Shown: positions 37,740 to 46,140, counted from the stretch's first letter. The stretch: DNA of 64,000 bases from Achromobacter insolitus (GCF_002209555.1 NZ_NJIF01000012.1:106279-170278); one strand, 5' to 3'. Numbers and translations are program-made. Notes: generated by a model not told the origin, from the sequence alone.

Positions 37740-37801
37740 GGGCAACGCAAGACTCGCCCCTGATCACGGCTCCAGCAGCGCATCAGTCCAAGATTCAAGT
37801 A

Positions 37802-37965
37802 GCCCGTCGGCGCGGGCGCCTGAGGGGTGGGCAACCTCGATGCGCCCGCGGGAATCTGAAGGGAAGGCCGCAGGCCTGGACGAAGATGACAAGGGGGAAG
37901 TCCGGAGCGAACGCTCCGGACCGCAATCGTGGGCGCCCGCTCCTCAGGCGCCCGCGCCGACGGGC
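37802..37965 (-). repeat. Structured repeat element E2 (164 bases), inverted copy of E1
   Basis: The arms 37802-37832 and 37935-37965 pair at all 31 positions (29 Watson-Crick, two G-U). The inner hairpin at 37900-37921 is the same palindrome as in E1, and flanking sequence (for example ACGATTGCGG before it and CCTTGTCATC / CATTGTCATC after it, read on the minus strand) is shared. The arms differ from those of E1 at many positions yet stay complementary. Confidence 0.85.
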
Positions 37966-38030
37966 GGCCTACGAAGCACTGGAACGCGACAGCCTAACTA
38001 TTTCAGACCAAGCCCGTCACTCAGCGGCTG

Positions 38031-39800
38031 TCACGCCTGCACCTCATACTCCCCAGACCCCGTGACCACCGCCGCCAGTCCCGGCGCCTGGCTCAGCTTA
38101 TGCAGCGCGTAGCACTGCACGGTGGCGATCTTGGCGTCGTGGAAGGCCGGATCTTCCTGGCGCAGGTCCAGGCTGGCCAACAGCGCGCGCGCCATTTGCC
38201 AACCGGCCAGCGTGGTGCCCGCCAGCATCAGATAGGGCACGGCGGCGGCGAATACCGCATTCGGACGGGCCGCGGCGTTGGCCAGGATGAAGTCGATGGC
38301 GTCGGCCAGCGCCGCGCGGGCCTGGCGCAGCGGCGTCAGGATCAGGCGGGCGGCAGGTTCGCTGCGGGCTTCCAGCGCGGCTTCGGTCTTGCCGATTTCG
38401 GCCAGCAGGGCGCGGGCGACCGCGCCGCCGTCGCGCAGGGTCTTGCGGCCCACCAGGTCATTGGCCTGGATGGCGGTCGTGCCTTCATAGATGGTGAGGA
38501 TGCGCGCATCGCGGTAGTACTGCGCCGCGCCCGTTTCTTCGATGAAGCCCATGCCGCCATGCACTTGCACCCCCAGGCTGGCCACGTCGATGGACATCTC
38601 GGTGCACCAGCCCTTGACGATGGGAACCAGGTACTCCTGAACCGCAAGATGGCGTTTGCGGGCTTCGGCGTCCGGGCTGGCATGCGCCAGGTCGGCGTGG
38701 CCCGCGGTGTAGTAGGCCAGCGCGCGGCCGGCCTCGGTCAGTGCACGCATCGTGCCCAACATGCGGCGCACGTCGGGATGCTGGATGATGGGCACCGCGT
38801 CCTTCGATGAACCGTCCACCGGGCGGCTCTGCACGCGTTCGGCCGCATAGGCGCGCGCATGTTGATAGGCGCGGTCTGCGATGGCAACGCCTTGCACGCC
38901 CACCGCGTAGCGGGCGGCATTCATCATGATGAACATGGCATCCAGGCCGCGGTTCTCCTGGCCCACCAGATAGCCGAGCGCGCCGCCCGCGTCGCCGAAT
39001 TGCAGGGTGCAGGTGGGGCTGGCCTTGATGCCCAGCTTGTGTTCGATGGACACGCAATGGACGTCGTTGCGCGCGCCCAGCGTGCCATCTTCGTTGACCA
39101 GGAACTTGGGCACCAGGAACAGGGATATGCCTTTGACGCCTTCGGGCGCATCGGGCAGGCGGGCCAGAACCAGGTGCAGAATGTTCTCGGCCAGGTCGTG
39201 CTCGCCGTAGGTAATGAAAATCTTGGTGCCGGAGATGCGGTAAGTGCCGTCGCCTGCCGGCTGCGCGCGCGAGCGGATCATGGCCAGGTCCGAGCCCGCC
39301 TGCGGTTCGGTCAGATTCATGGTCCCGGTCCACTGTCCGGAAATCATGGGGCCGATGAAGCGTTCCTTCAGCTCGGGCGAACCGGCGGTCAGCAGCGCCT
39401 CGATCGCGCCGTTGGTCAGCAGCGGGCAGAGCGCGAACGAAAGATTGGCGGCATTCAGCATTTCAGAGCAGGGCGAGCCGATAAGTCCTGGCAGGCCCTG
39501 GCCGCCATATTCGGCGGGATGCGTCATCCCCTGCCAGCCGGCGTCGGCGTATTGGCGGAAGGCCTGCTTGAATCCCGGCGACGTAGTCACGGCGCCATCT
39601 CGCCAGGCGCTGGGCTCGCGGTCCGCGGGGTGGTTCAACGGAGCCAGCACATCGCCGGCATAGCGAGCGGATTCTTCCAGCACGGCCTGGGTGGTGTCGG
39701 GCGTGGCCTCCTCGAAACCGGGCAGCGCGGCGACGCGCGGCAGGCCGGCGAGATGGTTCAGCACGAACAGCATGTCTTTCACGGGGGCTTGGTACGTCAT
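38031..39800 (-). CDS. Acyl-CoA dehydrogenase, long (DmdC/AcdC-like) type
   Basis: A 589-residue FAD-dependent acyl-CoA dehydrogenase. The N-terminal extension (KDMLFVLNHLAGL) and C-terminal helical domain mark the large subgroup that includes 3-methylmercaptopropionyl-CoA dehydrogenase DmdC. FAD and substrate regions are clear: WTGTMNLTEPQAGSDLAMIR, KIFITYGEHDL, IYEGTTAIQANDLVGRK, VHGGMGFIEETG. It lies 36 bases downstream of an acyl-CoA ligase gene on the same strand; together they would activate an acid and introduce a 2,3 double bond. The natural substrate may be a fatty acid or methylmercaptopropionate; the sequence does not decide. Confidence 0.9.
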   Translation of the reverse strand: MTYQAPVKDMLFVLNHLAGLPRVAALPGFEEATPDTTQAVLEESARYAGDVLAPLNHPADREPSAWRDGAVTTSPGFKQAFRQYADAGWQGMTHPAEYGGQGLPGLIGSPCSEMLNAANLSFALCPLLTNGAIEALLTAGSPELKERFIGPMISGQWTGTMNLTEPQAGSDLAMIRSRAQPAGDGTYRISGTKIFITYGEHDLAENILHLVLARLPDAPEGVKGISLFLVPKFLVNEDGTLGARNDVHCVSIEHKLGIKASPTCTLQFGDAGGALGYLVGQENRGLDAMFIMMNAARYAVGVQGVAIADRAYQHARAYAAERVQSRPVDGSSKDAVPIIQHPDVRRMLGTMRALTEAGRALAYYTAGHADLAHASPDAEARKRHLAVQEYLVPIVKGWCTEMSIDVASLGVQVHGGMGFIEETGAAQYYRDARILTIYEGTTAIQANDLVGRKTLRDGGAVARALLAEIGKTEAALEARSEPAARLILTPLRQARAALADAIDFILANAAARPNAVFAAAVPYLMLAGTTLAGWQMARALLASLDLRQEDPAFHDAKIATVQCYALHKLSQAPGLAAVVTGSGEYEVQA

Positions 39801-39836
39801 GGCGTCGGAGCTCCTGGATGGATGGAGACGTGGGTA

Positions 39837-41492
39837 TCAGCCGGCCTTGCCGGAACCGGCCACGTCGATGGCCTTGGTCGCGCCGACGGCGGCGCGCAAT
39901 TCGAATTTCTGGATCTTGCCGGTCGAGGTCTTGGGCAGTTCCCCGAAGCGTACCGCGCGCGGCACCTTGAAGCCGGGCAGGAGCAGCTTGCAGTGCGCGA
40001 TGATCTCTTCGGCGGTGGCGCTGCAGCCCGGCTTGAGTTCGACGAAGGCGCAAGGGGTCTCGCCCCATTTGGGATCGGGCATGGCCACCACGGCCACCGC
40101 CGCCACGGCGGGATGGCGGTAGAGCGCATCTTCGACTTCGATGCTGGAAATGTTCTCGCCGCCGGAAATGATGATGTCCTTGCTGCGATCCTTGATGCGG
40201 ACGTAGCCGTCGGCCGTCATGACGCCCAGGTCGCCGGTGCGGAACCAGCCTCCGGCAAAGGCTTGCTCGGTGGCGCGCTCGTTCTTCAGGTAGCCCTTCA
40301 TGCAGATGTTGCCGCGGAACATGACTTCGCCCACGGTCTGCTCGTCGGCGGGCACTTCTTCCATGGTGTCGGGGTTGCGCACGGACACGCCGGCCTGCAG
40401 GTGGTAGCGCACGCCCTGGCGCGCATTGCGCAGCGCGCGTTCTTCCTCGTCCAGCGCGTCCCAGGCCTCTTGCCGGGCGCAAACGGCCGCTGGCCCGTAG
40501 ACCTCGGTCAGCCCGTACACATGGGTCAGCTCGAAGCCGATGTCGCGCATCTTGGCGATGACGGCCGGTGCGGGCGCGGCCCCGGCCACCATGGTGCGCA
40601 CCGTGTGGCTGATGCCGGCTCGCATGTCGGCCGGCGCATTGGCCAGCGCGCTCTGCACGATGGGCGCGCCGCAATAGTGCGTCACGCCTTCGGCGCGGAT
40701 CAGGTCGAACACGGTTTGCGGGTCGAACTTGCGCAGGCACACGTTAACCCCGGCGCGCGCGGCCACCGTCCAGGCGAAGCACCAGCCATTGCAGTGGAAC
40801 AGCGGCAGCGTCCACAGGTACACCGGATGCTTGGGCATGTCCCATTCAAGAATGTTGCTGATGGCGTTCAGGTAGGCGCCGCGGTAGTGGTAGACCACGC
40901 CCTTGGGATCGCCGGTGGTGCCCGACGTGTAGTTCAGCGCAATGGCGTCCCATTCGTCGGCGGGCGGTTTCCAGTCGTAGCGCTCGGGCGCGCCGGCCAG
41001 GAATGCTTCGTAGTCGATTGCGCCGGGCAGTTCCGCCGGCGCGGTGTCCAGGTCGTGCACGGAAATGAGCTTTAGCTGCGGGAACTCCGCCCGGGCGCGC
41101 TGGGCGAGCTCGCCAAACTCCGTGTCCACGATCAGCGCCTGTGCTTCGCCATGGCCCAGCATGAACAGCACGCTGGGCGTATCCAGGCGGGTGTTCAGGG
41201 TATTGAGCACCGCGCCCAGCATGGGCACGCCGAAGTGAGCCTCGACCATGGCGGGAATGTTGGGCAGCATGACTGCCACGGTGTCGCCGCGCTTGATGCC
41301 GGCTTGCGCCAGCGCGCCGGCCAGGCGCTGGGCGCGTTCATAGGTCTGGGCCCAGTTGCGCCGCACCTTGCCATGGACGATCGCCAGCCGTTGGCCATAG
41401 ACCTGCGCCGCGCGGGCGATGAAGTCCACCGGGGTCAGGGCTTCGTAGTTGGCGTCGCGGCGCGCAAGGCCGCGATCGAACATTCCGCTCAT
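39837..41492 (-). CDS. Acyl-CoA synthetase (AMP-forming, AlkK-like)
   Basis: A 551-residue ANL-superfamily ligase. The P-loop YTSGTTGDPKG (residues 188-198), HVYGLTEVYGP (A5-type motif), GWFRTGDLGV and the C-terminal catalytic lysine region PKTSTGKIQKFELR are intact. It resembles AlkK and the DmdB-like ligases that activate medium-chain or methylthio-acids. Upstream partner of the acyl-CoA dehydrogenase. The promoter region (41493-41654) is shared with a divergent Crp/Fnr regulator and holds a CRP-like site. Confidence 0.9.
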   Translation of the reverse strand: MSGMFDRGLARRDANYEALTPVDFIARAAQVYGQRLAIVHGKVRRNWAQTYERAQRLAGALAQAGIKRGDTVAVMLPNIPAMVEAHFGVPMLGAVLNTLNTRLDTPSVLFMLGHGEAQALIVDTEFGELAQRARAEFPQLKLISVHDLDTAPAELPGAIDYEAFLAGAPERYDWKPPADEWDAIALNYTSGTTGDPKGVVYHYRGAYLNAISNILEWDMPKHPVYLWTLPLFHCNGWCFAWTVAARAGVNVCLRKFDPQTVFDLIRAEGVTHYCGAPIVQSALANAPADMRAGISHTVRTMVAGAAPAPAVIAKMRDIGFELTHVYGLTEVYGPAAVCARQEAWDALDEEERALRNARQGVRYHLQAGVSVRNPDTMEEVPADEQTVGEVMFRGNICMKGYLKNERATEQAFAGGWFRTGDLGVMTADGYVRIKDRSKDIIISGGENISSIEVEDALYRHPAVAAVAVVAMPDPKWGETPCAFVELKPGCSATAEEIIAHCKLLLPGFKVPRAVRFGELPKTSTGKIQKFELRAAVGATKAIDVAGSGKAG

Positions 41493-41589
41493 GCTTGTCT
41501 CCTGTCGGGACGCGCAGGCGTCCCTTATCCGTGTGCGGGGAGTTTGATCCCCGTCGCTTGCCCTAGCTTACGGGGGCGCCGAAAATGCT

Positions 41590-41611
41590 GTCTGTCGCCT
41601 GCATGACAGAC
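41590..41611. promoter_or_regulatory. CRP/FNR-type operator in the ligase/regulator promoter
   Basis: GTCTGTC-GCCTGCAT-GACAGAC is a perfect 7-base inverted repeat. Its centre reads TGTCG-N6-TGACA, matching the general CRP/FNR-family half-site pattern TGTSR-N6-YSACA. It lies 44 bases before the regulator start and about 98 bases before the ligase start. Confidence 0.7.
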
Positions 41612-41654
41612 CGCCGGCCGACCCCGTATCTCGCAGTTTTACACGGTAATTTCC

Positions 41655-42365
41655 ATGTCCGACGTTTCAAACATCGTTTCCGCCGCGGAGCTGTCCGGCC
41701 TGTTCGGGACTTGCGCCTGGTTTGCTGCGCTGCAAGCCGACCACCAGGATCTGGTGCTGGCGACCTCACGCGCCGAGCACGTGGCCAACGGGGCGTGGAT
41801 CGCGCGGCGCAACGCGCCCTCGGACTATTGGCTGGGCGTGCATTCGGGCCTGTTGAAGCTGGCCATCTACAACGAGTCGGGCCGCAGCTGTACGTTCTCG
41901 GGCGTGCCGCCCGGCGGCTGGTTTGGCGAGGGCAGTGTCATCAAGCGGGAACTGCGCAAGTACGACGTCGTGGCGATCCAGCCGTCGCTGGTGATGCTGG
42001 TGCCCACGGCCACCTTCCATGCGCTGTTGTCGGCCAGCCTGCCGTTTTCGCATTTCGTCATCGGCCAATTGAATAACCGCATGGGCGAGTTCATCGCTTC
42101 TATCCAGAACCACCGATTGCTGGATGCGGATGCGCGGGTGGCGCAGTCGCTGGCGCAACTGTTCAATCCGCAGCTGTACCCGTCCACCGATCTGACGCTG
42201 GCGATTTCACAGGAAGAGCTAGGCTATTTGACTGGCTTGTCGCGCCAGCGGGTCAACCAGGCGCTGCAGACGCTGGCGGACCAGGGGATCCTGGCGCTGG
42301 CCTACAACCAGATCAAGGTGCTGGACCTGGACCGCCTGCGCCAGTACGGACTGGACCAGATCTGA
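41655..42365 (+). CDS. Crp/Fnr-family transcriptional regulator
   Basis: A 236-residue regulator: cyclic-nucleotide-binding-like jelly roll (residues 30-150; PPGGWFGEGSVIKRE is the phosphate-cassette region) and a C-terminal HTH (LAISQEELGYLTGLSRQRVN). There is no N-terminal cysteine cluster as in Fnr, and the cassette lacks the full cAMP-binding pattern, so the ligand is not clear. It faces away from the ligase/dehydrogenase operon and probably controls both directions through the palindrome at 41590. Confidence 0.88.
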   Translation: MSDVSNIVSAAELSGLFGTCAWFAALQADHQDLVLATSRAEHVANGAWIARRNAPSDYWLGVHSGLLKLAIYNESGRSCTFSGVPPGGWFGEGSVIKRELRKYDVVAIQPSLVMLVPTATFHALLSASLPFSHFVIGQLNNRMGEFIASIQNHRLLDADARVAQSLAQLFNPQLYPSTDLTLAISQEELGYLTGLSRQRVNQALQTLADQGILALAYNQIKVLDLDRLRQYGLDQI

Positions 42366-42375
42366 GCGCGCCGGA

Positions 42376-43080
42376 TCAGGCGCCGCGCAGGGCCCGCTTG
42401 AGCGCCGCGCGCGCCAGGATGCGGGTGGAATCCAGCGTGGGCAGGGCGGCGTTGCCGTCGTTCAGCACCAGCGGCAATTCGGTGCATCCCAGCACCACCG
42501 CATCGCAGCCCGCATCGCGCAAGCGTTCGATCACCGCTTGCAGCAGGGCAACCGATTCCGGCTTGAAAATGCCATACACCAGTTCGTCCATGATGATGCG
42601 CGCCAGCGTATCGCGGTCGCTTTCGGACGGCCGCAGCCATTGCAGGCCGCGGTTGCCCAGCTTATCGGGATAGACGTTGCTGTCCACCAGCCAGCGCGTG
42701 CCCAGGATGCCGATGCGGCGGTAACCGCGCGCCTCGGCTTCGGCCGCCACTTCTTCGGCGATGTGCAGCCAGGGCAGGGGCGACTGCGGCAGCACGTGTT
42801 CCAGCGCCTGGTGGATGGTGTTGTCGGGGCAGATCAGGAAGTCCGCGTCCGCGCGCGCGAGCTTGCCTGCCGAGGACAGCATCAGCGCCGCCACGCCGGC
42901 CAGGTCGGCGCGGTCCAGACAGGCCACGTAGTCCGCCAGCGAATGCGTGTGCAGCGAGATCTCGGGGTGGGCATGAGGCCCCAGATGCTGGGCGCCTTCC
43001 GCGCACAGCGTGCGATAACAAAGCGCGGCGCCTTCCGCGGAGCAGGCGACGATCCCGATGTGCAAGGGCGTGGCGGTCAT
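42376..43080 (-). CDS. Aspartate/glutamate racemase-family protein
   Basis: A 234-residue protein of the Asp/Glu/hydantoin racemase superfamily with both catalytic cysteines: Cys84 in CPDNTIH and Cys199 in GCTELPL. It could be an aspartate racemase or a related maleate-isomerase-like enzyme. The true start is the ATG at 43080, which overlaps the stop of the MarR gene by four bases; an open frame further upstream runs inside that gene. Translational coupling implies a two-gene operon with the regulator first. Substrate cannot be decided from sequence alone. Confidence 0.87.
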   Translation of the reverse strand: MTATPLHIGIVACSAEGAALCYRTLCAEGAQHLGPHAHPEISLHTHSLADYVACLDRADLAGVAALMLSSAGKLARADADFLICPDNTIHQALEHVLPQSPLPWLHIAEEVAAEAEARGYRRIGILGTRWLVDSNVYPDKLGNRGLQWLRPSESDRDTLARIIMDELVYGIFKPESVALLQAVIERLRDAGCDAVVLGCTELPLVLNDGNAALPTLDSTRILARAALKRALRGA

Positions 43081-43535
43081 TCGGCAGTCTCCTTGCGCGA
43101 TGCGCGCACATGGCGGGCGATGTCCAGGAAGCTTGCCGCCATGGACTTCTGTTGCGCTTGCGGCAGCCGCGACAGGAACAGTTCGTCGACCGCGGGGCCG
43201 TACACCTTCCACATTTCGCGGCGTAGCGCGCGTCCCTTGGGGGTCAGGCGAGCATAGGTGGCGCGACGGTCCTCGTCCGAGCGGAAACGTTCGACCAGGC
43301 CTTCGGCCTCGATGCGGTCCATCAGACGCGTCAGGTTATAGCGCGCAATCACCATGCGTTCGGCGATCTCGAACATCCGGGCAGTGCCGCCGGGCGCGCG
43401 CTCCAGCGCCCACAGCGCGTCGTACCAGGCCAGCGGCGGCAGGCCGGCGGCGGTCAGGCGCTTTTCGATTTCTTCCACCACCAGCGCGTGCGCGGTCAGG
43501 AAGAGGCTCCATGCGTCGGGCTTGCCCGTGGCCAT
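43077..43535 (-). CDS. MarR-family regulator
   Basis: A 152-residue winged-helix regulator (AWYDALWALERAPGGTARMF, MVIARYNLTRLMDRIEAEGL, wing RSDEDRRATYARLTPKG). I use the ATG at 43535; the longer open frame covers the norB promoter. It heads an operon with the racemase gene and is divergent from norB. The NorR-type sites at 43605-43662 lie between the two genes, but there is no direct evidence that this MarR protein acts on norB. Possible ligand: an aromatic or dicarboxylic acid. Confidence 0.85.
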   Translation of the reverse strand: MATGKPDAWSLFLTAHALVVEEIEKRLTAAGLPPLAWYDALWALERAPGGTARMFEIAERMVIARYNLTRLMDRIEAEGLVERFRSDEDRRATYARLTPKGRALRREMWKVYGPAVDELFLSRLPQAQQKSMAASFLDIARHVRASRKETAE

Positions 43536-43604
43536 GCGGTCGATTCCTTGAAAAGAGGCGCGAATACAGCGGGGGATTGTAAGAGGGCGCTGCGTCTTGT
43601 GGAG

Positions 43605-43662
43605 GGTATGAATCACCCTTTTGTAGTGATTTATACCCAGGCGCAGGGCGGTGGAATTCACC
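43605..43662 (+). promoter_or_regulatory. Three NorR-type enhancer sites upstream of norB
   Basis: Three copies of the GT-N7-AC core: GGT-ATGAATC-ACC (43605-43617), GT-GATTTAT-ACC (43626-43637, with A at 43625) and GGT-GGAATTC-ACC (43650-43662). NorR of Ralstonia and E. coli binds three such sites upstream of a sigma-54 promoter. They lie 40-97 bases upstream of the -24 element. The first two also form one large inverted repeat (43604-43638). Confidence 0.75.
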
Positions 43663-43701
43663 CTGTCAATCACAACATGATGATTCAATGGGGATTTTTC
43701 C

Positions 43702-43717
43702 TGGCACGGAATTCGCA
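43702..43717 (+). promoter_or_regulatory. norB: Sigma-54 (RpoN) promoter of norB
   Basis: TGGCACG-GAAT-TCGCA has the -24 GG (43703-43704) and -12 GC (43715-43716) exactly ten bases apart, with all seven consensus bases at -24; one base of the -12 box (TCGCA for TTGCA) differs. Expected start near 43728, giving a leader of about 37 bases before norB. Confidence 0.75.
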
Positions 43718-43764
43718 TAGGTGAACGTACCCCACTAACCGAAACACTGGAGGGCGTTCCCATC

Positions 43765-46050
43765 ATGGGTCCGTATCGGAAATTATGGTTCACGCTGATC
43801 GCCGTGCTGGCGGTCACCTTCGCACTGCTGGGCTTTTATGGCGGCGAAGTCTACCGCCAGGCTCCGCCGATTCCCGGGCAGGTCGTCACGACCGACGGCA
43901 AGCCGCTATTTGGCCGCGACGACATCCTGGATGGCCAGACAGCCTGGCAGTCGGTCGGCGGCATGCAGCTGGGATCCGTCTGGGGCCATGGCGCCTACCA
44001 GGCGCCCGACTGGACGGCGGACTGGCTGCACCGCGAGCTGACGGCCTGGCTGGACCTGGCCGCGCGCGAGCGGCATGGCGAGGATTACGCGCAGTTGGAC
44101 GCGCGCGCCCAGGCTGCGTTGCGCGCGGACCTGAAAGCGGAATACCGCGCCAACCGCAGCGTTGCGGCAACCGACACCCTGGTGGTGAGTCCGCGGCGCG
44201 CGCGCGCCATGGCGCAGACCGCCGCCTACTATGATCAGCTGTTTTCCGATGCGCCCGCGCTGCATGGCAGCCGCGAGAGTTTCGCAATGAAGGAAAACAC
44301 ATTGCCGGATGCCGGACGCCGCGCGCAGCTCACGCGCTTTTTCTTCTGGACGGCGTGGGCCGCGGCCACCGAGCGCGAAGGCAAGGCGGTCACCTACACC
44401 AACAACTGGCCCCATGAACCGCTGATCGACAATGTGCCCAGCGCCGAGAACGTGATGTGGTCCATCATCAGCGTGGTGGTGCTGCTGGCGGGCATCGGCC
44501 TGCTGGTGTGGGCCTGGGCCTTCCTGCGGGGCAAGGAAGACGATGAACCGCAGGCGCCGGCCAAGGATCCGCTGACCGCCTTCGCCTTGACGCCTTCGCA
44601 GCGCGCCCTGGGCAAGTACCTGTTCCTGGTGGTGGCCTTGTTCGGGTTCCAGGTGCTGCTGGGCGCGTTCACGGCGCACTACACGGTCGAAGGGCAGAAG
44701 TTCTATGGCGTGGACCTGTCGCAGTGGTTCCCGTATTCGCTGGTGCGCACCTGGCATATCCAGAGCGCGCTGTTCTGGATCGCCACGGGGTTTCTGGCCG
44801 CGGGCCTGTTCCTCGCGCCCTTGATCAACGGCGGGCGCGACCCGAAGTTCCAGAAGGCCGGCGTCGACATCCTGTTCTGGGCGCTGGTGCTGGTGGTGGT
44901 GGGATCGTTTGCCGGCAACTACCTTGCGATCGCCCAGATCATGCCGCCCGACCTGAACTTCTGGCTGGGCCACCAGGGCTATGAATATGTGGACCTGGGC
45001 CGCCTGTGGCAGATCGGCAAGTTCGCGGGCATCTGCTTCTGGCTGGTGCTCATGTTGCGCGGCATCGTGCCCGCGCTGCGCACGCCGGGCGGCGACAAAA
45101 ACCTGCTGGCGCTGTTGACCGCCTCGGTCGCCGCTATCGGCCTGTTCTACGGCGCGGGCTTTTTCTACGGCGAGCGCACCCACTTGACGGTAATGGAGTA
45201 CTGGCGCTGGTGGATCGTGCACCTGTGGGTGGAAGGATTCTTCGAAGTCTTCGCGACGACGGCGCTGGCCTTCATCTTCTCTACCCTGGGGCTGGTGTCG
45301 CGCCGTATGGCCACCACGGCCAGCCTGGCCTCGGCCTCGCTGTTCATGCTGGGCGGCATACCGGGCACCTTCCATCACCTGTATTTCGCCGGCACGACCA
45401 CGCCGGTCATGGCCGTGGGCGCCAGCTTCTCGGCGCTGGAAGTGGTGCCGCTCATCGTGCTGGGACACGAGGCCTGGGAAAACTGGCGTCTCAAGACCCG
45501 CGCGCCCTGGATGGAAAACCTGCAGTGGCCGCTGATGTGTTTCGTGGCCGTGGCCTTCTGGAACATGTTGGGCGCCGGCGTCTTCGGCTTCATGATCAAT
45601 CCGCCCGTATCGCTGTACTACATCCAGGGCCTGAACACGACGCCGGTCCATGCGCACGCGGCCTTGTTCGGTGTGTACGGGTTCCTGGCGCTGGGCTTCA
45701 CGCTGCTGGTGCTGCGCTACATCCGTCCGCAATACGCGCTGAGCCCCGGACTGATGAAGCTGGCGTTTTGGGGCATGAACCTGGGCCTGGCGCTGATGAT
45801 CTTCACCAGCCTGCTGCCGGTGGGGCTGATCCAGTTCCACGCCAGCATCAGCGAGGGCATGTGGTACGCCCGCAGCGAAGCTTTCATGCAACAGGAACTG
45901 CTGCAGAACCTGCGCTGGGGGCGCACCTTCGGCGACGTCGTATTCCTGCTGGGCGCGCTGGCCATCGTGACGCAGGTGATCCTCGGTCTCGTGAGCGGCA
46001 AGCCCGCGCAGGCCGAGCCGCGCCTGCAGGCGAAGCCGGCACGCGGTTAG
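43765..46050 (+). CDS. norB: Quinol-dependent nitric oxide reductase (qNor)
   Basis: A 761-residue inner-membrane enzyme that reduces NO to N2O with electrons from quinol. The N-terminal about 220 residues form the cytochrome-c-like extension without any CxxCH heme motif, which distinguishes qNor from cNor and explains the absence of norC. The catalytic part has about twelve helices with His ligands in TWHIQSALFW, WIVHLWVEGFFEVFATT (containing conserved Glu), FHHLYFAGTTTPV and PVHAHAALFGVYG. GGAGGG precedes the ATG. It is monocistronic, behind NorR-type sites and a sigma-54 promoter; no norR or norD/Q genes are in the window. Confidence 0.96.
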   Translation: MGPYRKLWFTLIAVLAVTFALLGFYGGEVYRQAPPIPGQVVTTDGKPLFGRDDILDGQTAWQSVGGMQLGSVWGHGAYQAPDWTADWLHRELTAWLDLAARERHGEDYAQLDARAQAALRADLKAEYRANRSVAATDTLVVSPRRARAMAQTAAYYDQLFSDAPALHGSRESFAMKENTLPDAGRRAQLTRFFFWTAWAAATEREGKAVTYTNNWPHEPLIDNVPSAENVMWSIISVVVLLAGIGLLVWAWAFLRGKEDDEPQAPAKDPLTAFALTPSQRALGKYLFLVVALFGFQVLLGAFTAHYTVEGQKFYGVDLSQWFPYSLVRTWHIQSALFWIATGFLAAGLFLAPLINGGRDPKFQKAGVDILFWALVLVVVGSFAGNYLAIAQIMPPDLNFWLGHQGYEYVDLGRLWQIGKFAGICFWLVLMLRGIVPALRTPGGDKNLLALLTASVAAIGLFYGAGFFYGERTHLTVMEYWRWWIVHLWVEGFFEVFATTALAFIFSTLGLVSRRMATTASLASASLFMLGGIPGTFHHLYFAGTTTPVMAVGASFSALEVVPLIVLGHEAWENWRLKTRAPWMENLQWPLMCFVAVAFWNMLGAGVFGFMINPPVSLYYIQGLNTTPVHAHAALFGVYGFLALGFTLLVLRYIRPQYALSPGLMKLAFWGMNLGLALMIFTSLLPVGLIQFHASISEGMWYARSEAFMQQELLQNLRWGRTFGDVVFLLGALAIVTQVILGLVSGKPAQAEPRLQAKPARG

Positions 46051-46111
46051 GGAAGCATCAGGGGCGTCCAAAATATAGTTGCACTTGCAATTATTAAAAT
46101 TCCTCCATACG

Positions 46112-46140
46112 ATTGCAATTGCACATGATGCAATTGCAAT
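46112..46140. promoter_or_regulatory. 29-base perfect palindrome upstream of the E1 dehydrogenase gene
   Basis: ATTGCAATTGCA-CATGA-TGCAATTGCAAT: two 12-base arms, each itself made of TTGCAA-type repeats, with a five-base centre. A further TTGCACTTGCAAT at 46079-46091 is a related half. It lies 66 bases before the ATG and is clearly AT-rich against the local background, so it is probably an operator; the regulator is not encoded next to it. Confidence 0.65.

Larger units (their letters stand above)
37069..38030. other. 962-base gene-free island with inverted structured repeats
   Basis: Between the MFS gene and the convergent acyl-CoA dehydrogenase gene there is no credible coding sequence; the short open frames here have no ribosome sites and run through the palindromes. 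The island is built of E1, R1, a central hairpin, R2 and E2, listed separately, arranged almost symmetrically. The stretch 37387-37550 and the stretch 37615-37705 show no further feature I can name. Confidence 0.75.

Noticed and set aside
37069..38030. CRISPR array or small genes in the repeat island
   Set aside because: The repeats are two inverted palindromic elements, not evenly spaced direct repeats, and no cas genes are near. The short frames overlap the hairpins and lack ribosome sites.
38859..41075. A 738-codon open frame on the plus strand
   Set aside because: Antisense shadow of the acyl-CoA dehydrogenase and ligase genes, with no recognisable domain and no ribosome site.
43077..43535. 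MarR protein as the BpsR/NicR repressor of the exopolysaccharide operon
   Set aside because: Only family membership supports it. The gene is 34 kb from pga and next to a racemase; there is no sequence evidence for BpsR identity.
43906..46071. A 721-codon open frame on the minus strand
   Set aside because: Antisense shadow of norB, whose heme and metal ligands are intact in the forward frame.
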